Below are positions 11,253 to 21,682 of a stretch of DNA of 24,186 nucleotides, piece after piece. The first letter of the stretch is position 1. Every line of letters begins with the position of its first letter. The DNA comes from Nymphaea colorata (lineage: Eukaryota > Streptophyta > Magnoliopsida > Nymphaeales > Nymphaeaceae): positions 1 through 24,186 of the forward strand of contig NW_022204903.1 in NCBI RefSeq assembly GCF_008831285.2. The letters are read 5' to 3'. The notes beneath the pieces are model-generated. The model made no database searches, was not told where the DNA came from, and saw only the letters and a list, made by a program, of their open reading frames with translations. Both the position numbers and the translations under genes were made by a program.

Positions 11253-14200
11253 TCATCTGTAACTTATCAAATACATCGGTTTTGCCTGACCCCATCTCTC
11301 GATGATATACTCTCTATGCCCTCCTGCCTCTCCACGAATCGAGTGGAATCCTCTATTGGGTCCCAATTTGTTGTTGGCAGCGGCCTTTAGAACTTCTGGC
11401 TCTCCAAGAGCCACCCTCACCACAAACATATGCCGAAGACCGTCGCTATCTGGCGCAGTAAAGCGATTACTCAGCTCGGGATCGTCAGCAAAGTAAGCTC
11501 CTCTTCCGTAAAAACCAGTAGGGTTAAAGAAACGCGAATCAAATCCAAACTCTCTAATGCCTTGAATCCCTACAGAGCTGCTACCATGGAAGAGCATTTT
11601 GCTGTTGGAGTTAAAGCTTTTGCTTGCGTAATTTGCAGGGTCATTTTCCATAGCCGCCCTCTACATCTCTGTAATGATCCAATGCTCAATGGCTTCATAT
11701 GCATCATCCCATGCCTTATTGCAAAGTCGTTATATTTTGACCACTTTTATGTTTCTTTTTACTACCATTTAATTGTAGAAAACTGGAGACACGGTCTATA
11801 TTTTGTTCGGAGGAATTGGAGCGCTTTGAGTTGTATAGTTCTTGTAGACTATGGGAGTGTAAAGCTCGTTTTATTTTATTTTCCAACCTCTTGCAGTAAA
11901 CTTTTTCAAACGATATGGCCAAATACTTTCCTTCAATTTCTTCATCTCCTTTCTTCTGCAAGAAGCAAGCAGCTCCTAAAGCTAGATTTTCTTCTTTCCT
12001 TAAAATTAAAGTGGTATTTTTCTTCCGATCGCATTTGAATTGTTTTTCTTCAGGTAGAGAGTGTTAACGTCGAAGTCGTAAGTGTCGTGGCACATGGTGG
12101 TATAGGTTTATATCAGGTCAGCAGTAAAGCCGCCTGTTTGGGCATTCAAATCGAAGAGAAGATGCTTCCTCCAACCATCTTCTTGTATTGTAACCGGGAT
12201 GCCGAGTTTTGACATTTATTTCTTGAATTTCTATTCATCGAAAAGAACGTAGGGGGAAAGCTATGCGTCAATGTCCGAGGGGGTGACTGTATCATCGACC
12301 ACTTAGAGATAATTATTTTTTTGATTTTTTTGAAGTAAATTTTTGAGGTTTCCAGCAGGAAGAACCTCCTCTCCATTGACTACCCAATCCCTAACAAATC
12401 CTCCCTTTATGGAGCAGTTAAACATGTTGGTGAGTACCCAGCAAACAGCAATCATCCTGGCAGTTCTTGGATACTTTGTGGCTGCGCCTCTTCCGTTCGC
12501 CCATCCTTTGAGGACGTATGGCTCTATCCTGCTATCCACAATGTTGTTGACTCGAGCCATTATTTTCTATCTGACATCGTTGGTCAAGAAAGGGCCTTAC
12601 TATATGTACCTTGGCTTGATTTTAAATTCCTCCTTGCAGATAACTTGACTATCTGCAAACCATCTGAAAAAGGCAACTAGTTTGCCCAACAATTTAGCAA
12701 TATGAATGTTTTTAATCTTCTTAGCGATGAGGCTGGCTTCGAATGTCTTCGCGTCCCACTAGATCTCAACACCGAAGTTGTTTGCCATTTCGAACTTGGT
12801 GGTTTGGAACATGGTCTTGAAATCATAATTTGTCAGCTTCTCAAGCATTGACCTTGTTAACCTGGGGTCGATTTTCGGCATCATAGGGTCTTTTGCTGCC
12901 CTCGCTGCTCTATTTTAGATTGCCTAGTCCAGGATGGTGTTTAGTTTGAATTTTATTTCCGGGTTTCTTCTTTTGGTCTATATCAACGAGATGAAAGCAT
13001 CTGATATCTCTTTGAAATTGCCAATAAAAGTCATCTTTGGGAATTAGTTGACGACCTTGATTCGTTTGTAATTTGTTTTGACTTCAGTTTCAAGTCGATC
13101 GAGGACTTATCTTTCTTTTATCGGCATGGCTCCATTGAAATATTTTTCTTCACACTAAATGCCAACAATGGATAATTTGATCTCTTCGTTGACGATACTG
13201 GGATCGACCTCTTCACAGATGCTCAAAACGCATTCACTATCAGGACTGATGGAGCTATTGAGCGAAAGGATCAATTTCGGTAGGTTATTCTATTTATACA
13301 GGGCTGAGTTATTGTCCATCTTGTATATCACCTTGTATTCTTGATTTTACTAGAAATTAAATGTTGTGTTGCTCCTTAGTTTTTCGAAGAGGTTTTTGTT
13401 GGCCCCGAAGATTTGCTGATTGAAGAACAACTTATTTCTGTATGCGCTGATGAGGATCTTGGTGATGGTTTTCCATCGGTACTAAGGACGGATCCAGCAA
13501 CGCAGCAGCTGAATAATTGTTTAACCTTTTTGATCACTCTGTAGACTGCCATAAACCAAGGCTTGTTTGCAATATAGGGACATTTTATCTTTATGGCGTT
13601 GGGGATTTGATCTTTGTTCAAAGTTTTCAGGTTGATTTCCTCTACGATTTTGGCGACAAAGTCATGGATTATCTTGATGTCTCCTCCTTTGTAGAGAGTC
13701 TTTGCGTATTTTAGAATATCTACTGCGAGTTGGATGCAGCCATGAAGAAAGATACCAAATAGATCATGTTGGTTGGCAGTTGGCCATCGAAGCCTAGAAG
13801 AGGGCATAGTTGTGTTGCGGATTTCCCAGATTTCCATAATTAGTCAGCTTGGAAGCTGTTTTCTAGAGAGTCCGTTTGTCTTCAGAATGCACAAGTCCTG
13901 CAGGATTCCTCTTGCATATTCCATCTTCTTGTTGAATTAAGTCTCCTCGTGCTTCAGCTTGCCGAGCAACAGGGCGACGCTGTTGAAGTTACTACCTTGC
14001 ATCAGCAAAAGCTAGAAGGCAAATGCAGTTAAATCTACTTTTCAAGCTATGTAGGATTGTGCTCTTTTAGGTCTTGATCACTGATATCATTATAAGCCAT
14101 ATAGAAATATTCTCCAGGGCATGTCCTACCGAGACGGCCTTTTCTTTGCTGGATTGAGCTTTTTGAAGAATAATCTTCCTCCGTCACCATGATCTAAAGC

Positions 14201-17200
14201 TCTGAGTTAAAGGATCTCGACCTTGACATCCTGGAGTCAATCACGTATCTCAATTTCCTGAAGGTAAGTGAAGTTTATGCGATCGCTGTGGCGACAATAT
14301 GCTTCCGGTTTGGAGATAATATTATTGATCTTTGGGATTTTGGTTTGCTGTGATGGGGTAGGCAAGTCTATTGTATTTATTGGTCAAGATGTTGACAGTG
14401 TCGTTGACTTCCTTGATTCCAGGGTAGAAGATGAGCATTTGTTCATCAGGTTGTATCTTTTTGCTGAGCTATACCACTTTATCAATGATTGTTCCTTCGA
14501 TGGGAGATTCCGTCACTTTGTGCCTAGTTGTTTCGACAAAGAATGTATCACCTTTAGGCCAACTTCTTCGAGTAATTTTCCAATCTTAGTATCAATGGTG
14601 CTGAGCAAGGACTAGTTTTAGTTTCTTTTTGCGTATTTGAAGTATACGTAAAGAATGAGTAAAAGCATATCGATGTTTGCTGACCTTTAGTGGATTTAAT
14701 CGATCATGAGGACGTCGATTTCATCGAAGACTTTCTCCATATTGAAAATGGCTTTCGTTTGAGCATGCCGTCTGTCATGTAGAGCAATCTATTCAGCTCA
14801 TCGGCACTGCCATCACCGACCTAATATCCTGAAATTCCTTTTCCGAACACGCTGTTAATTCGCTTGTATATTTACCTGCATGGTAATCTTCTTGGCTGAG
14901 TAACGACCACTTTTTGATATCCAAGACCGATGAGATAAGGAGGAATTACTGTTGATTTTCCTGAGCCAGTTCCTACCTTTACCATTACGACATCGTTTTT
15001 GCTGAGCTTCTATTTAAAGGTTTGGAGATGCTGTGTGATCGGTAGTTGCTATCCAAGGTAAATCCTTCCTAGGATGTTGAGAGATTTGAAATATTTTTAG
15101 AATTATTCGGGAGCTAAGGTGCCTGACTTGTATTTTTGATTTGTAGATTCGATAATTGGCTCTAGTTCCTTTATCATCTTATCGATGGCTGAGCTAATAG
15201 GCTTTGCTTTTATATTTTCAGTAAGTTTTTACACGAAGGTGTCAATGTATAGCCGTCCAAAGATATCCAAATCGTTTATTTTCTTTTAGATCTATTGTGA
15301 GGATTGCTATGCCAGTTTCGAAACGAAAGGATTTTCCAGATCTTAATTTTTGATGAAATTATTGAATTCTTGCTAGAGTTTGTTCAATTTATCCCTTGTG
15401 ATTAACTCTATGATTCTTATCACTTATCCTGTTAAAAATTTGGTGAAATCTTCGGTTAGTTTTGCCATTACTAATGATGATTTTTTGTTTTTGGCAATTT
15501 GTTGGTGGCCTTGTTGATGAACTTATTTGTATCATTGATTTTGATCTTGATTTTTAGTAGCTATTCAAAACGATCTCTGAAGCCTTCCATAATTTTATTG
15601 AATTGTTGTTATTGCTATGGTGATATTTGCTCTGCTTTTAATGTATACTCAGCTTCGCTGATAAACTGAGATCGATCCTTGGCTTAGACCCAGCTTGGCA
15701 CTTTTTTACAATATCCTCGACACTTTGTCCTTCAGTTCGTATAATAGAGTATGGGAAACGTTCTTAAACACATGTTACTTTGAAGACTTCTTTAGATATG
15801 CGAAAAACTCTCTATCTTTAGCCTATTTGATTCTTCCAAAGCATCATTGACTCTTTTTTCTATTTTTCTGTTGAATTCGATGAGGAGGTCATTTCCTAAT
15901 TTAGAGACCATAATCTATGGATCAACTCTGAGGAATTAGCTGCGATAGATGTGCAAAAACTGAGCTTCTTCAGGTATTTTCATCTGTTTGGTTTCTCCAG
16001 GCTTCTCTTGGACCATCTCATAACACTTCTGTAGAATCTATCTGAATTTCGCATGGTATTTCAATTGAATTTGGACCTTGAACATCTCACTTCCTATCTA
16101 TACTTCAATAACATTCATGTCTTGAGCATATCATCATAGGTTATCTTCATCAGTTCATAGGCTTCAGGATGTTCATAGGTAAATTATTGAACCTCATCTA
16201 ATGTATGAAGAGATTCAAGAAGTTTTTATTTGTCTTCTTGGAGCTTGAAACGACAACACCGGAATTGTTTCTTCCTACTATGCGAGCATCCTAGGCATGA
16301 TACTGTCGATAACTCCCATTTCGTAAGGCGAAAGCTGGATCCTGAAGTTTTGGTTCTGGTCGTTTTTGGCAATTTCAATGATAAATACTCGATTAGAGCC
16401 AAGAAAAAGTAGCGTGATTTTCATCGTTTTTCAAGTTGATAATTGCATCTCTGACCGCTTCTAATCAAAGGGACTTACATCGATAACATTCTTTAACTTG
16501 CTTTCAAGCAGTCGGAACTATCGGATGATGGATCCATACAACTTCCGATGAACTTGAAAGGCATATTCGTTTTCTGATCTTTGGGGGTTTGGTTTGCTTG
16601 TCATTAAGAGATTCATCAATTAACTGATAGAAAGTAATTTCCTCCCAATTTTTGAAATATTCAATAAGATTTCTGCTCTCAGTTACAATGTTCTTCTAAC
16701 CGTCTATGGTGAAATCTGAATCGTAGTCAAAAAGGGCCGAAAAACTCCCAAAAACTAGAAGACGTGTGCAAAGGATTGAATCTAAGGCGGCGGGCGCGTT
16801 CCTCGAACATCATCATCTTCAAGCATAGGATAGGGATTATTATCGTAGGTCGGCAGATATTCCTATTACCTGATGGCGCTTTTATCTTTATGGCTTGGAA
16901 TGTATGCTAAAAATCCAAATTTCTTTTTGAACAAACTTTGGGTTACTTTGTCATCGTGGGCAAGCTCCTTAACTTACCAGTTCGCGATATTTATTTCCAC
17001 TTGCATGTTTTGTTGGGAAAGTTTGATTGGAAAAGAACTCTAGGATCCTTTTTGGGAGCTAAAGATCTTCTCACTTATTTGCTATGATTCGTTTTGAGTA
17101 AACTCATATTCTCTCCATTTCTCAATACCAATAACTTTCCAAGTGAAATTTTTGATTGCGCTTCCAAATTCATAGATATCTCTATAGTTCAACGTTCCTT

Positions 17201-18743
17201 CAAACCTAACTGCTTTATTTTTGACTCCTAGAGAACCGGATATGAACTCTCCGAAGCATATTTCGTTTGTCATTGTGACGATGAGCTGATATCCCTTATC
17301 GTCAAACTGTTCGGAATAATAGAATCTTGAATCCTTGGTCTTGGCAATGAGTTCTGTCACATGTTATGGAGTAAGGGGTAAGGGCTGTATTGTTTCTGTT
17401 TTGCTGCAGAAGATATAAAACTTGTTGTTTTTATCTTATTATACCAACGATATCTGATCCAGTTTTTCAACAGGAATTCCTTTTCCTCTTAGCAAGCTGT
17501 AGTAGGTGTAAAAGTTGGTTGATAGTTATCTTTGAATGTCTACTCTTTGCCTTTCTATAAGCCTGGTCATGCACTTTAAGATTTGGCCTATTGGTCCTTG
17601 AGATGGGATTTCCGTGAGGATTTCTTCCAAAAATGTCTTACGACTTGGGTTGTTGATGCATGCGTCAAGGTTGGGTGAATGCATATTCAAATTTTCCACG
17701 AGAAAGTCTATTCTCTTTTGGCTCTATAATGCCTTCGTGAGCAAGAAGCTGATGAGAGACTTGCAATTGTAGATAGGCCAGTACCAGATATAGGTCTTTT
17801 CTTTGTAGAGTTGTTTTCCGATGTATTAGAAGTACTCTTCAACACTTAGTTTCGAATTTTTGCATTTGATTGTGGCATCCTAAACCTGGTAAAAGTCATG
17901 GAAAATATCGAAACCTTCCTTGATGGCTTCCTAGGTTTGGTCGATCAGAGAGCAATTGTTTCTTCTCAACTATATTCCCAAGATGCTGAAGAGAACTTCC
18001 TTCAAATTGACAGTGATTATCTCATTCTAAAGGCTTTAGGTAGATAAGATGACTTCATTCACATATTCCTTCAGGCTTTCTCGAGTTTCAGTAAAGTTTT
18101 GTATCTTACTGATGATGCCTATCTTCTTTCCGATGTTTTCCACCACCTGCATAAAGACCACTTCTATTTTATCTGCTTGCATATTTTTTACTGTTGACTT
18201 CCTTACTTGTTCTTCTGCCTTGATTTCGGTCTTTGGAGCTTTCTTCTTGAGATTTTCTTCCTTAGAGGTTAGAAAAGCTTTGAAAAGCTTGCTTTCCTCC
18301 AATGTTTAAAGGATTCTCTCCTATAAATTAACCTCATTGTTTTATGCACAAGCTAAACACATAGCTTTAAGGGCTGCCAATTGCTTAGTCCTTTCATTTG
18401 GAAAATCCCATATGTCCTGTTCTTTGATGCGTTCTTTGAATGTTCCCTCTACGATGACGACAAACTCAAACCAAAGTAGATAAAAGACGATCCCGAATTC
18501 CCGTTTGATGTATTCTTAGTTTCCCATTTCGGTGAGCAGGTCGCTGATATCAGCTTTTGTGATGTTGAGATCTGAGAGGTTTTCGTAGAGTGTATCAATC
18601 ATGGGTCTTAGGTATTGGTTTTGTTCTAGGTTGGATAGACACATCTAATATTTCTGGGCATATTTCTAGTATCTCTTGATGATCCGCTTTAAGATGTTCT
18701 ATACAATGCTTCGAAGCTTTTTGCCATCTAGATTGCCTTGCAT
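11253..18743 (-). CDS. Giant DEAH-type helicase / nucleotidyltransferase / PARP fusion protein
   Basis: About 2,497 codons from ATG 18743-18741 (M-Q-G-N-L-D-G-K-K-L) to TGA 11255-11253 after Y-L-I-S-Y-R. Residues 1-~1230 are helical and unrecognised. The helicase core (~1230-1600) has Walker A V-G-T-G-S-G-K-S-T (14976-14950), T-Q-P-R-R-L, T-D-G-M-L, D-E-I-H-E-R (both Glu are TAA), S-T-I-D, L-I-F-Y-P-G and Q-Q-R-K-G-R-L-G-R (14151-14125). The nucleotidyltransferase (~2100-2300) has G-G-F-V-R-D (12404-12387), D-I-D (12275-12267) and D-F-D-V-N-T-L-Y-L, as in CCA-adding enzymes. The PARP domain (~2360-2497) has the H-Y-E triad: L-F-H-G-S (His 11588-11586), G-R-G-A-Y-F-A (Tyr 11495-11493), R-E-Y-I-I (Glu 11312-11310). 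The last ~2.2 kb is one frame, so the nucleotidyltransferase-PARP link is direct. Upstream, frame changes fall near 16765, 16590, 16.4-16.2 kb, 14760, 14.6 kb, 14050 and 13490; an in-frame TGA lies at 13846-13844. RNA repair or ADP-ribosylation of RNA or protein are guesses. Confidence 0.85.
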
Positions 18744-18878
18744 TTTAAAATCTTTCTGTAAAAAGTATAAATATACGAGCTTAAACTAAACTTAATTTTT
18801 AAAAGACCAATTATAAAATACTTTTACTTATTAATTTACCTTTATCATATGAATCAATTAAGTATAAATATAAAACTA
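18744..18878. promoter_or_regulatory. Compact bidirectional promoter with twin AGTATAAATATA motifs
   Basis: Only 135 bp separate the divergent ATGs of the helicase-PARP gene and the next RING gene. The 12-mer AGTATAAATATA occurs twice in perfect copies, at 18764-18775 and 18861-18872. The first lies about 21 bp from the minus-strand ATG, the second 6 bp before the plus-strand ATG at 18879. They resemble TATA boxes; the second is so close to the ATG that it may instead lie in the leader. An in-frame upstream ATG (18849-18851) includes this copy in the reading frame. Confidence 0.45.
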
Positions 18879-19945
18879 ATGAAGAGTTCAAAACTGGCCT
18901 TACTCATCCTCGCGACACTCAGTCTAAGCTTAGCCATTGTACAGAAGCAAGGGACGTAAGCCTAAGATTCGTTTGCAATTCCATTGATGAAAAATCTTCA
19001 AAAAGAACTAATTGCACGTGCTTGGTGCCATACATAAACACTTGCATCAAAGATAGGTTCAGAAGGGTATCTGATTATCTCTAAGATATGTTCTACACTG
19101 CTTCATTTCTCTCTTTGATGATACTGGTCTTCTCTATTTACAAGTGGCAGGCCTTATCCAAGAAAATGAAGACAAACCAAATTTCATACATCTTTACAAC
19201 CATTTGCTTCTATTGGCAAATCATGATCAGCCTTATAATATTTAATTCCTCGGACATGGATGCAAGATATTATAATTTTAGGGAAAGGCCATACTGCCGC
19301 TTTCGTTAGCAATAGGCTCTTACTTTTACTTTAGGCTCAATGTAGACAAGACTCGCCATTTGAAAGAAAATGCTCTTTGCCATTCATTGCTTGAAATATT
19401 TCTATTTATCTTCAAGCAATCTTTGTTCTTTAGAGTAACTATGATAGGAATGGTATTGCGCCTATTGTCCAGTTGTACTTTTATTGGAGAAAGATACAAT
19501 ACGAATAAAGTTAAGACAGAGTTCAGACCAACTTAAGCTCTACAACTTTTTTCTTTTATGTTGATAACGAATACGCCTCAAGTATTCTGACTCATTTCTT
19601 GTGTAGCATTTTCAAGCTATTGCATTTGCTGGGTTTTGATTCACGGGATCTTCGTATACCAAAGATTTTTGACTTATTTAGGAGGCAAGGCCTTAAAATT
19701 CATTCACAGAATGTAGGGAAAACTAAGGCCCAGTATCGATATTTGCGCAATATGCCTCAGTGAAATGGATGCTTATGCAAGTGTGTACAGGATAAGCAAT
19801 TGAGGAAATAATCCAAGGAACAATCACGTAGCTTTTCCAAGCACCCTGCAACCACATCTATCACGCGAAGTGCTTAAAATTGTGGGTAAATAAGAGGTTC
19901 ACTTGTCCATTGGACAGCCAGCAGATTCCACGTGAAATAGAATGA
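18879..19945 (+). CDS. Signal-peptide multi-pass membrane protein with C-terminal RING-H2 (family member 2)
   Basis: ATG 18879 begins a signal peptide (M-K-S-S-K-L-A-L-L-I-L-A-T-L-S-L); an in-frame ATG at 18849 would add ten residues before it, so the later one is preferred. A small Cys-containing ectodomain with an N-C-T sequon is followed by several membrane spans (for example F-L-S-L-M-I-L-V-F-S-I-Y and I-S-C-V-A-F-S-S-Y-C-I-C-W-V). The C-terminal RING reads D-I-C-A-I-C-L-S-E-M, then A-P-C-N-H-I-Y-H-A-K-C-L-K-L-W and F-T-C-P-L-D, closing at TGA 19943-19945. Asp is the last zinc ligand. Frame changes are needed near 18955, 19335, 19590 and 19800, so exact residues there are uncertain. Same plan and RING signature as genes at 9083-10192, 20350-21446 and 21683-22775; likely an endomembrane ubiquitin ligase. 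Confidence 0.8.
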
Positions 19946-20349
19946 TCTCCATTACGATATGATTAAGTTATTTACAAAGTGGGCATATATAGCAAGATTA
20001 TGATAACTATTTGATATAAATCATGATCTAAATGATTTTAGTCATCTTTTCTTGATGAAAAATACGTGGAAAACATATTTTTTCTTATTAGATTAGTTTT
20101 TTGTTACGGTTAATTCAAAAAATTAGGATTTTAAACAAGGAGAAAATATTCAAACAACCACTGTAATTTCATATAAGCGATTGTTATTCCACATTAGCTA
20201 ATATTATTCGATGGCAGCTTTAACTTTTTCTTTTAGATTAGCATAGATTATCATTAATTATAATTATAGAGTAATTTTGCAAGGGTATTTACTAATCAGA
20301 ACCCTATACAAGCCTATTAAACGGTTTCTTTCATAATTTCAAAATCCCA
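19946..20349. promoter_or_regulatory. Intergenic region between two tandem RING genes
   Basis: These 404 AT-rich bp hold the 3' end of the upstream RING gene and presumably the promoter of the next. I see A/T runs but no coding frame, RNA gene or clear repeat. Confidence 0.45.
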
Positions 20350-21446
20350 ATGAAAGAAATCGTTCTTGCTCTTCTCCTCTTTCTCACCTTATCTCAGAAT
20401 CTCCTACTAATTCACAAATCACCATAAAATACACCACTATTATGAACTCTCATTTGAACTTCCATGGAATAGAATAAGAATCTGGTACAATAAAATCAGT
20501 TTCAAGATACGAAGTGAATGCAGCAATAAATCATCATCCTTCAAGCCTACACCTGAAAGTGAATATATAGTCGATGCCTCTCTGCTGGCGTCCAATGCTC
20601 TTGTCTTCGTTATCATCATCTCAGCTATTTCAAGTTCTAACCAAAAGATGAACGATTTCTCGCATTTCTACATTATGTCTTGACTGGTTGGGAAATCCAC
20701 ATGTGCTTTCAAATTAATGATTACCTAAATACAAGCAAGAGCACACTATAAGAACACGGAACCATCATATTACCATTTCAAGCCTAATCTTACTAGTGGA
20801 CTTATTTGGCTTGTTTTTAAGTCAAAAAATGCCGTATGAAAAATATAATGCCTTGGGATTATGGTATACGCAATCTGAGTGGCCTTACTTCGATACTATG
20901 AAATAATCGAGAAATATCCCGAAATTTATATATCTTCAGCCCCTTAGTTCAGCTTTACTTCAGTTTCATAAGAGAAAATAGCTCAGGATTCCAGCCAGCT
21001 CAGCATGTCTCTACAACTTCAACATGATATTATGGCCAAGCATGCACAGCATGGATTGCATCAATATTCTTGGTTTCTGCAGAAAGAAGTAATTTTGGTC
21101 ATGGTTATTGTGTCATTTCTCTGTGGAGATAGGTTGATAAATTACTTCAAGAAAGTATTTGGAGTGAAGTTCCAGCCAAGAAGACTATATAAGACGTATC
21201 TAAACAAAATGGTAAAGATAATCTGGAAAAAGTAACAATAATGGGCGAAACTTGTGCGATATGCTTATAGGGAATGAATCTGACGCGTAGTGATCGATGT
21301 AGCGTAGATAGATGTGGCTACCGTTAGTCGCTATTAAGAACTCCCTGCAATCACTTCTACCATGCATATGTCTGATCAAATGGCTTAGAGTAAAGCTTAC
21401 ATGTCCTGTGGATTGTAGGAACATCTTGGACAAAGAAGGCAAATGA
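20350..21446 (+). CDS. Signal-peptide multi-pass membrane protein with C-terminal RING-H2 (family member 3)
   Basis: ATG 20350 starts a strongly hydrophobic signal peptide (M-K-E-I-V-L-A-L-L-L-F-L-T-L). The ectodomain carries a C-S-N-K-S sequon near 20520, then a membrane span (N-A-L-V-F-V-I-I-I-S-A-I). The middle part, ~20680-20990, is hard to follow because frames change often; another span is visible around 21090-21120 (V-I-L-V-M-V-I-V-S-F-L). The C-terminal RING is clear: E-T-C-A-I-C-L-E-G-M, then T-P-C-N-H-F-Y-H-A, and, after a frame change near 21370, C-L-I-K-W-L and L-T-C-P-V-D-C, with TGA at 21444-21446. The loop between the first Cys pair and P-C-N-H is longer than in the other members and contains two extra Cys. 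Role inferred as membrane ubiquitin ligase. The RING is certain; the middle of the protein is poorly resolved. Confidence 0.75.
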
Positions 21447-21682
21447 TCGATTATCTATTCATTTCTTTGAATCTATAAAAACTATAAAAAAGTTATTTTG
21501 CATGTAATCAAGTTATCTTTGGCAATAACCTGAAAAGCAACATGAATAAAGCAGCAAGGATGCTTTTAGTAAAAAATCAAATCAAGTTATAGCTAGCATG
21601 CTTGAAAGAAAAGCTGTTCGACCCATTTCCTTGATATTTTAAAGTCAGTAAGTATAAGATATTGGGAATTATGGTCAATCAT

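Noticed and set aside
11716-11961. A small separate minus-strand protein upstream of the PARP part
   Set aside because: Another frame is open through the same stretch and joins the nucleotidyltransferase to PARP without interruption, with conserved motifs; this one is its shadow.
13376-13837. A separate minus-strand gene of 153 codons
   Set aside because: It is a frame-shifted stretch of the helicase-PARP gene. Its last third stops resembling protein where the neighbouring frame takes over near 13490.
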